The notes: generated from the sequence alone by a model not told the origin. Shown: positions 24,701-32,973, numbered from the stretch's first letter. The stretch is DNA of 37,188 bases from Aggregatilineales bacterium (GCA_029976005.1 JARKOQ010000085.1:1-37188), one strand, 5' to 3'. Translations and numbers: made by a program.

Positions 24701-25617
24701 ACGGCCAGGGCCAGCGGCAGCACCACTCCGGAGCTGAACTTGCGCAGGGTATTCAGCTCGAACAGCCCATCCTGCCCAAAGACCCCGCCGCCCTGGATGT
24801 ACACGAGGTCATCCACGGTCAGCAGGCCGAAGATCACCACGCAGGCCGCGCTCCAGACGGCGGCCGATTCGCTGCCGGTCAGCGCGTAGGCCAGCGCGGC
24901 CCAGATCAGCGGGATTGTCCAGGCGAAGAGCGGAGTCAGGTCGTGCCAGATGAGGTCCGCCGGGGGGCGTCCGCTGCTCCAGGCCCACACGGCGTGGGTG
25001 TACGTCCAGCCGTCGGTGGCCCAGCGGATGTCGAAGCCCGGATTGCCCAGTTGGACGGAGAGCCGGCCCGGATCGGACGGGTCGTGGGCCAGCCAGTTGG
25101 CCAGCGAGACGAACACGGTCTGATCCTCGAAGCCGCTGTAGCGCACCCGGGTGCGCTCGTAGCCGCCCGCCGCGCCGACCGCGCAGGCCACGATCAGCAC
25201 GGCCAGTCCGGGCACAGCCCGCCGGGTCAGCCGCCAGGGAATGGCCTCGGCCGGGGCGGTCGCGGCCGGCAGCAGTCCCAGGCCGAGCAGCAGCCCGTGC
25301 AGCACGAACAGGTAGACGACCGGCGGCGTCTCGATCAGGCGCGCCAGCCCGCCCAGCCCAATCGTCAGCCCCAGCCCGGCGGCCATGATCCAGCCCAGGG
25401 CGAGCAGGGGATGATCCCCCCGGCGCAGGCGGCCCAGGGCGCGGGCCAGCACCGCGCCGGGCCAGTAGACCTGAAGCGCAATCGTGATGACCAGGGCAAT
25501 CAGGCTGCCGTGCAGCGGCCCGGCGTGGACCAGGGCGAAGCCCAGCGAGAACAGGGTGACGGCGCTCCGGGCGGCGCGCGGGTGGGCATTGATCCGCGCC
25601 AGCAAGGGGATAGACAT
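21709..25617 (-). CDS. Large GT-C-like membrane protein with TPR-like and C-terminal beta domains
   Basis: This 1302-aa protein has about a dozen transmembrane helices in residues 1-550. A first extracytoplasmic loop contains an acidic motif (SGFEDQTVF near 161), as in GT-C polyprenol-phosphate-sugar glycosyltransferases. Residues 570-690 are soluble, and about 700-1040 look like TPR-type helical repeats. The C-terminus (DYQVFVHALDAAGG, then PTGQWLP and RLYVGLYSLPDGARLP) matches the beta domain at the end of many Chloroflexota GT39-like membrane proteins. A role in cell-surface glycosylation is inferred. AAGGA lies 7 bases before the ATG. It is far longer than ordinary GT-C enzymes, due to the TPR-like insertion. 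Confidence 0.7.
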   Translation of the reverse strand: MSIPLLARINAHPRAARSAVTLFSLGFALVHAGPLHGSLIALVITIALQVYWPGAVLARALGRLRRGDHPLLALGWIMAAGLGLTIGLGGLARLIETPPVVYLFVLHGLLLGLGLLPAATAPAEAIPWRLTRRAVPGLAVLIVACAVGAAGGYERTRVRYSGFEDQTVFVSLANWLAHDPSDPGRLSVQLGNPGFDIRWATDGWTYTHAVWAWSSGRPPADLIWHDLTPLFAWTIPLIWAALAYALTGSESAAVWSAACVVIFGLLTVDDLVYIQGGGVFGQDGLFELNTLRKFSSGVVLPLALAVLVSLLHAPRRRDWLILLLIGVALAMLHPQQVAMFLVDAGAIGGLWWLAHPDRARLRRLIAVGAVLAGVMILPAIQWALDPIRTVNLTAEVNASFTAGPESAVPAAGVERTTTAAGVSVLSLSGLPLVGSTYILDPAVIVYHPLILLAIGLGLLHGLFWRRSFAANVLFAATIGPLAVVFVPGLAALFARFATLSTSERMAIAIPVAAILGISLDGVLTRLNRRGLAGGLAVLLAAAIVGLYLEPLPIAGSGRDQIRAAGEAEALRRMLPADQAAIEALADLVPALPGDAVVLMNGRASNYVIESVPHALITGGRQSGNLLYPQTARFFNEAIPLAPWLDSADLDFLRETGATHIVAEANDTRLAQMQLQPERFPLLDEVAGYLIFGVGDLDAGRAEVDALFADMNAIYADLDSPRWTPEGFALARPADPAPWRPILARWQALQTGSPDDPAARLGLAFTRLMMGADAQALPEWQALHAARPDSALIGGALAATQAILGDPGAGRDSLLAQLDSGDVGARILAARTLLSADFVYLLDDSQLDRVLGVVEVDPAAWELLAVNDRWPEVRARAALLTGRNRPEEAAATLLAIPKIERGPDDLISLALIRLMQADPDGARAALVPAIDPDARAPNVWLHPDRWEANAAIAIDDLLAGGIAAQRGQLDEAVAAYRQAVAAGSTWAGRALLGESLRAAGRADEADALAASLAADWSAVTGAAAPPEMRSLLALDPASPYASGLTVTVDDSAPALTIRFDAASHPGALAVREWRIVAASPDTAIRYAEVRLPAVWVPDDLTRAGTTVALDGGMAWVTGALTRVTATLDLPADLGELTPVRVFVQPAYDNRVVYPGASADVVVRRPANAAIPAEAQSLEVRFAEGIRLHAALIERAGDAVTATLYWEADGPPGRDYQVFVHALDAAGGSLAQADSAPLDGRYPTGQWLPAMVIADPHRFTLPEGAGAWRLYVGLYSLPDGARLPVEAAPAGSEILDNGVIVPAP

Positions 25618-25688
25618 GGGCGATCCTTCGAGCGGCGATCCGAGCGTACTCCGGGGGAGAACTATAGCGCAGGCGCGGGCCAGGGGCG

Positions 25689-25787
25689 AAAAGCAGAGGC
25701 CAGAGGCCGGGAGACCAGCGGCCAGAGAGGGACCGGATTGGCAGCGCCGGGGTCCGGGCGGCCTGGGTAGGGATGGGTCACCGACCC
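25689..25787 (-). repeat. Compound intergenic repeat, inverted relative to 8091-8170
   Basis: GCAGAGGCCAGAGGCCGGG (from 25692) is the complement of a segment at 8133-8170, and the palindrome GTAGGGATGGGTCACCGACCC (25767-25787) matches the one at 8091-8111. Both elements thus occur together at two sites in opposite orientation. A direct AGCTGA(C/T)..GCTGA run (25856-25886) follows before the reductase stop codon. Confidence 0.55.
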
Positions 25788-25893
25788 GGCCGCGTCGTTT
25801 TGCCTGGGCAACTCGCGCGGCCGGAGGATGCGGGCGGGTCTCGCTGTTCGCCTTTAGCTGACTGCTGATAGCTGAAAGCTGACTGCTGGCCGC

Positions 25894-26751
25894 TTACGTA
25901 AACATCGGCTCCAGGCCCAGGGCGGCCAGCTTTGGCTCCAGTTCGGCCTGAGTCGTGCCCGGCTGGAAGCGGCTGGCCGCGTCCAGCACCCTGGGCAGCA
26001 GGCGGATGTCGGCGATGGTGTTGACGAACACGTCCGGGTTGGCCAGCGCCCAGTGGACGGCCAGGTCGATCTCGGCCTGGTCGGTCAGCGGCTCGTACCA
26101 GGAAGCGCTGGTGTGCGGCTTGGTGCCCCACGGCCCGCGCTGGATCGTCTTGATCGCCTGCACGGCCACGTTGCGCGCCTTCGCCACCTGAAGGAGCTGC
26201 GCCACGTCGGCGGCATAGCGCGGGTTCTGGAGCATGATGTAGTTGTAGGGCAGCAGGACCGTGTCGAAATCGAAGCGTTCCAGGCTGCGCAGGTGCATGT
26301 GCGCGACGCTGATGTCGTGCCCGGTCACGCCCAGGTAGCGCACGATGCCCTGCTCGCGCGCCTTGACGAAGGCTTCCAGCGCGCCGCCGGGGCCCATCGC
26401 CGTTTCCCACTGGGCCGGATCGACCAGGTAGTGCATCTGCCACAGATCGATGTGATCGGTCTGCAACCGCTGGAGCGACAGGTCAAGGTGGTGCATCGCG
26501 CCGCTGTAGGTGCGCTCCTCGGTCTTGGTCGCCAGGAAGAAGCGGTCGCGGTAGCGGGCGATCCAGGGGCCGAGACGCTGCTCGGCCTTGCCGTAGCTGT
26601 TGGCCGTGTCGATGTGGTTAAGGCCGTAATGGAGCACGATCTCCATCGTCTCGTCGGCCTCGTCCTGGGTTACGTCGTAGAACGCCGCCGCGCCGAACAG
26701 CGTCCGGGTGCTGAGGTGGCCGGTACGCCCAAAAGGACTGGTCGGGATCAT
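25894..26751 (-). CDS. Aldo/keto reductase
   Basis: This 285-aa NADPH-dependent oxidoreductase folds as a TIM barrel. The catalytic tetrad is visible as D48 and Y53 (DTANSYGKAE), K76 (FLATKTEE) and H107 (DLWQMHYL). The start at 26751 has AAGGAG 7 bases upstream; more upstream in-frame starts are unlikely. The protein is slightly short (family about 300 aa), and the C-terminal cofactor region is less typical, so substrate and cofactor are uncertain. It lies downstream of the exported SH3 protein gene on the same strand but with a gap of nearly 190 bases. Confidence 0.9.
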   Translation of the reverse strand: MIPTSPFGRTGHLSTRTLFGAAAFYDVTQDEADETMEIVLHYGLNHIDTANSYGKAEQRLGPWIARYRDRFFLATKTEERTYSGAMHHLDLSLQRLQTDHIDLWQMHYLVDPAQWETAMGPGGALEAFVKAREQGIVRYLGVTGHDISVAHMHLRSLERFDFDTVLLPYNYIMLQNPRYAADVAQLLQVAKARNVAVQAIKTIQRGPWGTKPHTSASWYEPLTDQAEIDLAVHWALANPDVFVNTIADIRLLPRVLDAASRFQPGTTQAELEPKLAALGLEPMFT

Positions 26752-26938
26752 CGCTCGCTCCTTGTACTGGGTCTCCACGTCCATCTGTATCTTAATGCGG
26801 ACTTCGCCGCCCTGGCAAGGTGCGCGGGAAAACAAGGCGAACCGCCAGGACGCCAGGGAAAAACGCGGAGCAAGGCAGGGAGGAGAAAGCCTCGTGCCGT
26901 CGATCCATCTATCGCACAGGATAGCGGATCGCTGGCTG

Positions 26939-28291
26939 CTATGGCGTCACCACCGGCAGGCTGCGGCAGTCGCCCACCTCGACGATCACGTCTTCCCGCA
27001 CCCAGGAGCCATCCCCCAGCATCCACCACTGGTAGCCGGCCGCGTCGCTCGCCTGGCCGACCACCCGCTGGACCACTCCCGGCGTGAGCTTGCCGAGCAG
27101 GGCGTAGCCGACTCCGGGGCCGCTGCGCTGGTTGACCGGACGGGCGGCGCTGGCTTCGCACACGCCGGGGGTGATCACCGGCACGGCGTAGGCCCACAGC
27201 ATCTGGCCGAGGCAGCCTGCCGCCGGGCTGGCGGCGGTCAGGCCGAAGCCGTAGACGCCCGACCGCGCCTCGACCGGCACGTCCTCGAACATGAGCTGGC
27301 CGTCCACGTAGAGGCTGGCGGTCTGGTCGAGCGCGATCAGCAGGATGTGGTGCGGCCCGGCCAGCGGGCGGCTGTAGGCGCTCTCGCTGCGGGAGCGAGT
27401 CGCTTCGGCCTGGGTGTAATCGGAGATGAACACGGCGTCCTGACTGGTGATCCCGGCGTCGAGGGAGGCGTCCAGGCGGCCGTCGCGCTGGGTGACGCGC
27501 ACCCCCAGCCGGCAGTCCTCGGTTTCGGCGGCGCTGCCGGGGGTGAAGGTCAGCCAGCCGCCAAGAATCACGTCGCGCTGGGGCCGGTCCGGGGCCATGA
27601 AACGGAAGGTCGCGCCGCTGCCGGACAGAATAGCCTGGTCCGCCTGGAAGACCGGCTCGCCACCGTAGGGGATGACCCCCAGGCGCTCCAGCTCCCGCAC
27701 CGTTGCCTCCCAGTCCGCGCCGAAGCTGTCCAGACGGGTGGGCAGGCGCCGGCTGCTGGCGTCGAAGCTGGCCGCCACGGCCAGGGCGGTCTCCACGTCC
27801 AGGGGCAGCATGGCCGCGCCCGTGGTCAGGATATGGATCAGGCCCGGACGGCCGTTGCGAAAGGCCACGGCCAGCAGCAGACCGTTCTTGCCCTGCGCGT
27901 CGATGAAGTCCAGGCGGGCGGCCGGGCGGCCGTCCAGGGTCAGGGCGGTTGCCGTCTCGACTCCGGAGGCCGGGCCCGGCATGGTCGAGAGAAAGGCGCG
28001 CGCCAGATCGGCGGGAGCCGAAAAACTGCCCAGGCCCAGCCCGGCCAGGCTGTCCGGGCCGTAGATCACCAGATTGATCGTGCCGCCCACCACCCGCACC
28101 GGCGCGAGGCCCCGCCCGGACTGAACCTGCCAGATCGCGGGGTAAAGGAACTGGAAGGAGCCGTCGGGGGCGCGGTACTGGCTGTCCAGCGGAATCTGGG
28201 CCAGGGCCGGGCGGATCGCGCCGGCCAGCGGCAGGGCGCACGCCAATACACTCAGCAGACACACAGCCAGGGAGCGCAGGGCCTTCTTCAT
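26939..28291 (-). CDS. Exported protein with C-terminal SH3 domain
   Basis: This 450-aa protein has a long Sec signal (MKKALRSLAVCLLSVLACAL, cleavage near ALA-Q at residue 32). The N-terminal region is like lipoprotein or PsbP-type domains (FQFLYPAIWQV, then DGRPAARLDF). A central beta-sandwich of LamG/concanavalin type is suggested by DQTASLYVDGQLMFED and SGVYGFGL. The end is a clear bacterial SH3 domain (NQRSGPGVGYALLGKL, then WWMLGDGSWVRED and GDCRSLPVV). The ATG at 28291 was chosen to give the signal peptide; its ribosome site is weak. It follows the rhodanese gene in transcription order, but a GC hairpin lies between them. Confidence 0.75.
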   Translation of the reverse strand: MKKALRSLAVCLLSVLACALPLAGAIRPALAQIPLDSQYRAPDGSFQFLYPAIWQVQSGRGLAPVRVVGGTINLVIYGPDSLAGLGLGSFSAPADLARAFLSTMPGPASGVETATALTLDGRPAARLDFIDAQGKNGLLLAVAFRNGRPGLIHILTTGAAMLPLDVETALAVAASFDASSRRLPTRLDSFGADWEATVRELERLGVIPYGGEPVFQADQAILSGSGATFRFMAPDRPQRDVILGGWLTFTPGSAAETEDCRLGVRVTQRDGRLDASLDAGITSQDAVFISDYTQAEATRSRSESAYSRPLAGPHHILLIALDQTASLYVDGQLMFEDVPVEARSGVYGFGLTAASPAAGCLGQMLWAYAVPVITPGVCEASAARPVNQRSGPGVGYALLGKLTPGVVQRVVGQASDAAGYQWWMLGDGSWVREDVIVEVGDCRSLPVVTP

Positions 28292-28466
28292 GACGAATCC
28301 AAAATCCCGTTGGCGCAGCGAGACGCGGTTATTCAAGAGATGAAGGTCGGAAAACGATTTGGTGCCGGTATGTATTCAGTATATCCAGGTCGAGGGGAGT
28401 TGGGTCAAAAAAAGCGTGAAAACCGGGGCGAGAATCCGGAGATCGGGCAGTTCCCCGCCGGAACCG

Positions 28467-28498
28467 CCCCCCGACCGCGACGGCGCGCGATCGGGGGG
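28467..28498 (-). terminator. Hairpin after the rhodanese gene
   Basis: CCCCCCGA (28467-28474) pairs with TCGGGGGG (28491-28498) 22 bases after the stop codon. There is no T tract, so termination is only likely. Confidence 0.4.
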
Positions 28499-28520
28499 AC
28501 GATGGTTGGAACGGGAAAAC

Positions 28521-31001
28521 CTAGGGCGTGACGAGGGCCATGCCCCCGGCCACCCAGGCGGCGGTGCCGCCCGGATAGCTGCGCACGTCCGCGAAGCCGG
28601 CCATCTGCAGGGCGGTCATCACGACGGCGCTGCGGTGCCCGGAGCTGTCGTAAACGACGATGGGCGTATCCTGGGCGGGCAGTTCACCCAGAACATCCCC
28701 GAAGCTGCGCATCGGCAGGTTGACCGCGCCCTCGATGAAGCCCTGGGCATATTCGCTGGCTTCGCGCACGTCGCCCAGGAACAGGCCACCTTCGGTCAGG
28801 GCCAGGCTGAGGTCCTCGGCGCTGATGGTCGAGAAGCCGGCCGGCAGGGCGCTGAGGTAGGCATCCACCGTGGCCCACACGTCGGCGTCCACCGCCGGGA
28901 ACTCACCGGCGGTCACGGCGGGCACGTCCTGCGACAGCGGGCCGGTGTAGCTCTTGATGCCGCCGCGCAGGCTGGTCACGTTCTGGTAGCCGAGCAGCAC
29001 CAGGGCCGTCTCCGCGATCGCGCCGCGATGGCCGGCCGCGCAGTAGATCACGATCGGCTGGTCGAAGGCGGGCAGCACGGCCAGGTTCTGGGCCAGCGTC
29101 CGCAGCGGGACGTTGACCGCGCCGGCGATGAAGCCCTCGGCGTATTCGTTCGGCTCGCGCACGTCCAGCAGGAAGGCCTCGCTGTAGTCCGACGCCAGGG
29201 TATCGACGGTGATCGTGCCGAAGCCGGGCTGCATGGCGATCGTGGTCACGGCCTCGTAGGCCAGCGGGGCGACGACCGCCGCTTCCAGCGGGGTGCCTTC
29301 CGGCAGCACGACTTCCACTGCGGTTTCGGAAGCCGGTTCCTCGGCCTCGGCCGCGCCGACGACGGGGTAACCCGCCGCGATCCAGCCGTCGATGCCGCCC
29401 GCCATGTTGCGGGCGTTGTAGCCGAGCATCTGGAGCACGGTCGTGGCGATCGCGCCCCGGAAGCCGCCCTTGCAGTAGACGACGATTGGCTGGTCGGCCG
29501 GAAGCTGGCTCAGGTTGGCGGCCACTTCGCGCAGGGGGATGTTGATCGCGCCGTCGACGTGGCCCACGTCCGTCCACTCGCTGACTTCGCGCACGTCCAG
29601 CAGGAAGGGCGGATTCTCCACCAGCTCGGTCGCGACGTCGGCCACTGGCACCACGCCCCAGCCCTGCGGCAGGACGTTGACCAGGTAGTTATCCACGGCG
29701 GCGACCAGTTCCGGATCGATGGCGGCCGCTTCGCCGGGGGTGACGGTCACTTCGTCCGTGACGACGGAGTTACCGGCCGCGATCCAGCCGTCGATGCCGC
29801 CGGACAGGTTGCGCACGTTGGTGAAGCCGAGTACCTGGAGGCTGGTCATGGCGATCGCGCCACGGGTGCCCTTGGCGCAGTAGACCACGATCGGGGCGTC
29901 CAGGTTGGCGGGCAGCAGATTCAGGTTCTGGGCCAGCGACCGCACCGGGACGTTGACCGCGCCCTCGATGTGGCCGACTTCGGTCCATTCGTTGGCTTCG
30001 CGCACGTCCAGCAGGAAGGGCGGCTCCTCCACCAGGGCCGTCGCCAGGTCGGCGGCGGCGATCCCGCCAAAGCCCTGCGGAATGGCCGGCATATAGGCCG
30101 CGATCACGGCCTGGAGGTCGAAGGCCGCCGGCTGGGCTGCCGCGCCGCCCGTGACTTCGTAGCCCGCGTTGACCCAGGCGGTGATGCCGCCGGCCAGGTT
30201 GCGGACTTGATAGCCAAGCATCTGGAGCGAGACCATGGCGATCGTGCCGCGATGGCCGCTCTTGCAGTAGACCACGATCGGCTGGTCGGTGGGAAGCTGG
30301 TCGAGGTTATCGCCCAACTGGCGCAGCGGGATGTGCAGCGCGCCCTCGATCGGGCCAACTTCGGCGACTTCGGCGTCCTCGCGCACGTCGAGCAGGAAGG
30401 GCGGATTCTCCACCAGCTCCAGGGCCAGGTCGTCCGCGCCGACCACGCCCCAGCCCTGCGGCAGGACGTTGGTCAGGTAGTTGTCGACGGCGGCGACCAG
30501 GGCCGGGTCGATGGCGGCGGCTTCGCCGGTTTCGAAGGTCACTTCGTCCTTGACGACGGGCAGCCCGGCATCGATCCAGGCCGAAATGCCGCCCGACATG
30601 TTGCGGACGTTGGTGAAGCCCAGGATTTGCAGGGCGGTCATGGCGATCGCGCCGCGCGTGCCCTTGGCGCAGTAGACGATGATCGGGGTGCTGGGGTCGG
30701 TGGGCAGCAGCGCCAGGTTCTGGGCCAGCGTCCGCACCGGGACGTTGACCGCGCCCTCGATGTAGCCGACTTCGGCCCATTCGCTGGCTTCACGCACGTC
30801 CACCAGGAAGGGCGCGTCCTCTTCCAGCAGCTCGACCGAGGCCGTGTCGACGCTGACCGCGCCGAAGCCCTGGGGGATAGCGGGCAGGTAGGCCTGGATA
30901 ACGCTTTGCAGGTCCAGCCCGGCCTGGGCCAGGACCGGCATCACCCCGGTCAGCAGGACGCTGACCAGGACCAGCAGGGTGATCAACCGCTTGAATGACA
31001 T
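28521..31001 (-). CDS. Exported protein with six rhodanese domains
   Basis: This 826-aa protein has a Sec signal (MSFKRLITLLVLVSVLLTGV, cleavage near VLA-Q at 25). Six rhodanese domains lie at about 47-150, 185-285, 312-412, 447-548, 594-690 and 723-825. Active-site loops 1-5 carry Cys at 111, 246, 374, 510 and 654 (for example YCAKGTRG and YCKSGHRG). In domain 6 the loop is VYDSSGHR, so the Cys is replaced by Asp785. Domains 1-2 and 3-4 are near copies of each other. Rhodaneses carry persulfide (or selenium) on Cys. The next gene upstream is a multiheme cytochrome; in Geobacter ext loci a multi-rhodanese protein named ExtH accompanies such cytochromes (recalled, not searched). AAGGAG precedes the ATG. 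Confidence 0.92.
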   Translation of the reverse strand: MSFKRLITLLVLVSVLLTGVMPVLAQAGLDLQSVIQAYLPAIPQGFGAVSVDTASVELLEEDAPFLVDVREASEWAEVGYIEGAVNVPVRTLAQNLALLPTDPSTPIIVYCAKGTRGAIAMTALQILGFTNVRNMSGGISAWIDAGLPVVKDEVTFETGEAAAIDPALVAAVDNYLTNVLPQGWGVVGADDLALELVENPPFLLDVREDAEVAEVGPIEGALHIPLRQLGDNLDQLPTDQPIVVYCKSGHRGTIAMVSLQMLGYQVRNLAGGITAWVNAGYEVTGGAAAQPAAFDLQAVIAAYMPAIPQGFGGIAAADLATALVEEPPFLLDVREANEWTEVGHIEGAVNVPVRSLAQNLNLLPANLDAPIVVYCAKGTRGAIAMTSLQVLGFTNVRNLSGGIDGWIAAGNSVVTDEVTVTPGEAAAIDPELVAAVDNYLVNVLPQGWGVVPVADVATELVENPPFLLDVREVSEWTDVGHVDGAINIPLREVAANLSQLPADQPIVVYCKGGFRGAIATTVLQMLGYNARNMAGGIDGWIAAGYPVVGAAEAEEPASETAVEVVLPEGTPLEAAVVAPLAYEAVTTIAMQPGFGTITVDTLASDYSEAFLLDVREPNEYAEGFIAGAVNVPLRTLAQNLAVLPAFDQPIVIYCAAGHRGAIAETALVLLGYQNVTSLRGGIKSYTGPLSQDVPAVTAGEFPAVDADVWATVDAYLSALPAGFSTISAEDLSLALTEGGLFLGDVREASEYAQGFIEGAVNLPMRSFGDVLGELPAQDTPIVVYDSSGHRSAVVMTALQMAGFADVRSYPGGTAAWVAGGMALVTP

Positions 31002-31112
31002 AGGTTCTCCTTCAACTGACTAGCGGGTCTACGGTATAGATGCGTCGGCAGGGACGCAAGATGCAAGTGTTGTCGATATTTAGGGTGAATTTCCCCTGGT
31101 TAGTCCGGCACG

Positions 31113-31149
31113 GGAGGCGACAGGGCGCGGAAAACACCCTGTCACCTCC
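31113..31149 (-). terminator. Hairpin after the multiheme cytochrome gene
   Basis: GGAGGCGACAGGG (31113-31125) pairs with CCCTGTCACCTCC (31137-31149) with one mismatch. It lies 15 bases after the stop codon; no T tract follows. Confidence 0.5.
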
Positions 31150-31164
31150 TCGTCCTGTACGTGG

Positions 31165-32820
31165 TTAAGACGGCGGCGCGTCCAGCGGATCAACCGCAGG
31201 GGCGTCCAACGGATCGGTGCTGCCCCCGGCTGGTGCGTCCAGTGGATCGGCGCTGCCTCCCGCCGGGGCGTCCAATGGGTCGACGGCGGGTGCGTCCAGC
31301 GGATCGGTGCTGCCTCCCGCCGGGGCGTCCAGCGGATCAACCGAGGGCGTCGCCGGTTGCGCCGCGCCCGGCCGGGTGCCATCCTCCCCGGCCCGCGGCA
31401 TGAACTGGTAGGCTTCCGGCAGGGGCGGCGCGGAAGGCACCACCACGGCCAGGTTGGCCTGCAATTCGTCCGGCCGGACCTTGTCCGGGGTCAGGAACAG
31501 GGCGTCGTTGCCGTGGCACGTCTCGCACGACGCGGTTTGCGGCGTGTTGCGCTGGATGTTGTGCGGCGTCGCGTAGGTCCAGGTGGACAGCGCGTCGAAG
31601 TTGTTCAGCACGTCCTCCCCGTACAACTGGAACAGGTCCGGGAAGGTGGGCACGTGGCGCACCGGGACGTAACGATACGGGCGCTCGGCGCTGCGCAGCG
31701 GGTTGCGGCCGATGTAGAAGCCCAGGTATTCCTCCTGAAGGCGATAGAACGGGACATCGTCCTCGCTGCGCTCCAGGTGGCAGTCGTAGCAGTTGATGTA
31801 CGAAACCGAATGGCAGGTCTGGCAGGACAGGATCTCGGTGCCGTGGGCCTCGTGGTACGGGTTGCCGGAGCCGATCCCGACCTGATCCTGGTGGCACGAT
31901 TCGCAGGACGGAGCCTGCGCGCCGTCGTAGCGATGGCCCACCGTGCTGCTGACGCTGCCGTCCTCGGCCACGCTCAGGTAGTCGGTGCCGTGCATGTCAC
32001 CGCCTGTATGGCAGTCGGTGCAGGTCATCCGGGCCGAGCGCAGGTGCACGTCGCCGGGGATGCCTTCGTGCGCGCCGGTGTATTCGTTCTTGACGCGGCT
32101 GCCGTGGCAGGCCGTGCATTGGCGGCTCATCGACGGGGTGCGGTTGAAGTCGTGCCCGTTGATCAGGCCGCCGCCGACGCTGGTCGGCTGGCTGACGTGG
32201 CACTGGCCGCAGGTCGTATGGCAGTTCTGGCAGTGATAGGACTCGCCCTCCTCGATGACCGGGTGATTCTCCGGCATGCTGCGGGCGTACAGCCGGGTAT
32301 CGTAGCCGGCCAGGTTGTTGTGCAGGCTGTATTCCTGGAACGGCGCGATATTGGGATGGCAGGAGCCGCAGGTGGCGGTGGCGTCCACCGAGGGATCGCG
32401 CACCATGCCGTCGTGGGCCGCGGCCTTGTCGGGCACGTCCTGGCCGCCGTGGCAGTCCGTGCAGGGGATGTAGCCGTGCACGTCCTCGGCCAGCAGCGCC
32501 GGGTCAATCAGGACCTTCTCCCAGACCTCCAACGGAGGTACAGAGCCGCCTCAGCCAGACCCTTCATTCAGTGACACGGTCTCGACCGGCGCTTCGGCCA
32601 GGGCCATGAGCTGTTCCTGGTTGGCGTGGCACGTCACGCAGTTGGAGGCCGGGATGGGTTCGGCGGTCGGCTCGGCGGGAATCGCCGTGGCTTCAGCGGC
32701 CGGAGCGACCGGGGTCGCCGTCGCCTGAAGGGCGGGGCGGGGGGCCGGCTGGGCGCTGACCGCCGCGGCCAGTCCGGCCAGGCCGATCAGCGCGATTGGA
32801 AAGAACAGGATGCGTTTCAC
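31165..32820 (-). CDS. extKL: Exported 11-haem cytochrome c, probable selenoprotein (ExtKL-like), in-frame TGA
   Basis: The frame opens with GTG at 32820 and a Sec signal (MKRILFFPIALIGLAGLAAA), then one CxxCH (CVTCH, residues 61-65). It meets TGA at 32553-32551 (residue 90) and continues in the same frame for 461 codons with ten more CxxCH motifs (first Cys at residues 120, 151, 197, 204, 235, 267, 306, 333, 344 and 432). Read through, it is one 551-aa periplasmic cytochrome with Sec in EGSG-U-GGSVPP. A SECIS-like hairpin follows the TGA. The downstream part has no ribosome site or signal peptide of its own, so separate translation is unlikely. I recall a family called multiheme c-type cytochrome (seleno)protein ExtKL; assignment is from memory. 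A nonsense mutation or base error is the alternative. Confidence 0.75.
31168..31338 (-). repeat. Coding tandem repeat: six DPLDAP units
   Basis: The last 57 codons of the multiheme cytochrome consist of six copies of DPLDAP separated by AGGST, AV or AGGSA spacers. It forms a flexible acidic tail after the last haem motif. The DNA repeats are close to exact, so copy number may vary between strains. Confidence 0.85.
32525..32553 (-). promoter_or_regulatory. Bacterial SECIS-like element with UGA
   Basis: On the minus strand TGA (32553-32551) is followed by 11 bases and then ACCTCC (32539-32534), loop GTT (32533-32531) and GGAGGT (32530-32525). The stem is perfect, the apical loop begins with G followed by U, and the loop starts 17 bases after the UGA. 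These fit the published bacterial SECIS model as I recall it (loop 3-14 bases, G in the first two positions, spacing about 16-37). A lower CUC/GAG helix may extend it past an internal loop. Confidence 0.72.
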
Positions 32821-32937
32821 GGGTGGTTTGACCCCTTTTCGAATGGCTGTAGCTGCGCTTCTCGAACCATCAGGGTAGGAACCGCCAGAGTCATTATGAC
32901 AATTTTAGTACAATTCTGAGTCTTTTTTCACAAGACT

Positions 32938-32965
32938 ATTATACGAAATATCTTATAGTCTTCAA
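32938..32965 (-). promoter_or_regulatory. Promoter of the multiheme cytochrome gene
   Basis: Minus strand -35 TTGAAG (32965-32960), 16-base spacer and a perfect -10 TATAAT (32943-32938), in an AT-rich divergent control region. It leaves a leader of about 110 bases before the GTG at 32820. Confidence 0.6.
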
Positions 32966-32973
32966 CTTTTCGC

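Noticed and set aside
21853..25770. Long + strand open frame of 1305 codons
   Set aside because: It is antisense to the GT-C-like gene, rich in Arg/Gln/Gly/His from the GC-skewed opposite strand, with no domain.
28359..30998. Long + strand open frame of 879 codons
   Set aside because: Antisense of the rhodanese gene; its repeated pattern mirrors the rhodanese repeats.
28521..31001. Repeats in the rhodanese gene as a possible CRISPR or satellite
   Set aside because: They are coding domain duplications about 300-400 bases long with normal protein divergence.
32532..32551. Separate translation of the 10-haem part from TTG at 32532
   Set aside because: No ribosome site at a workable distance and no signal peptide for haem attachment; the same frame continues the upstream gene across TGA.
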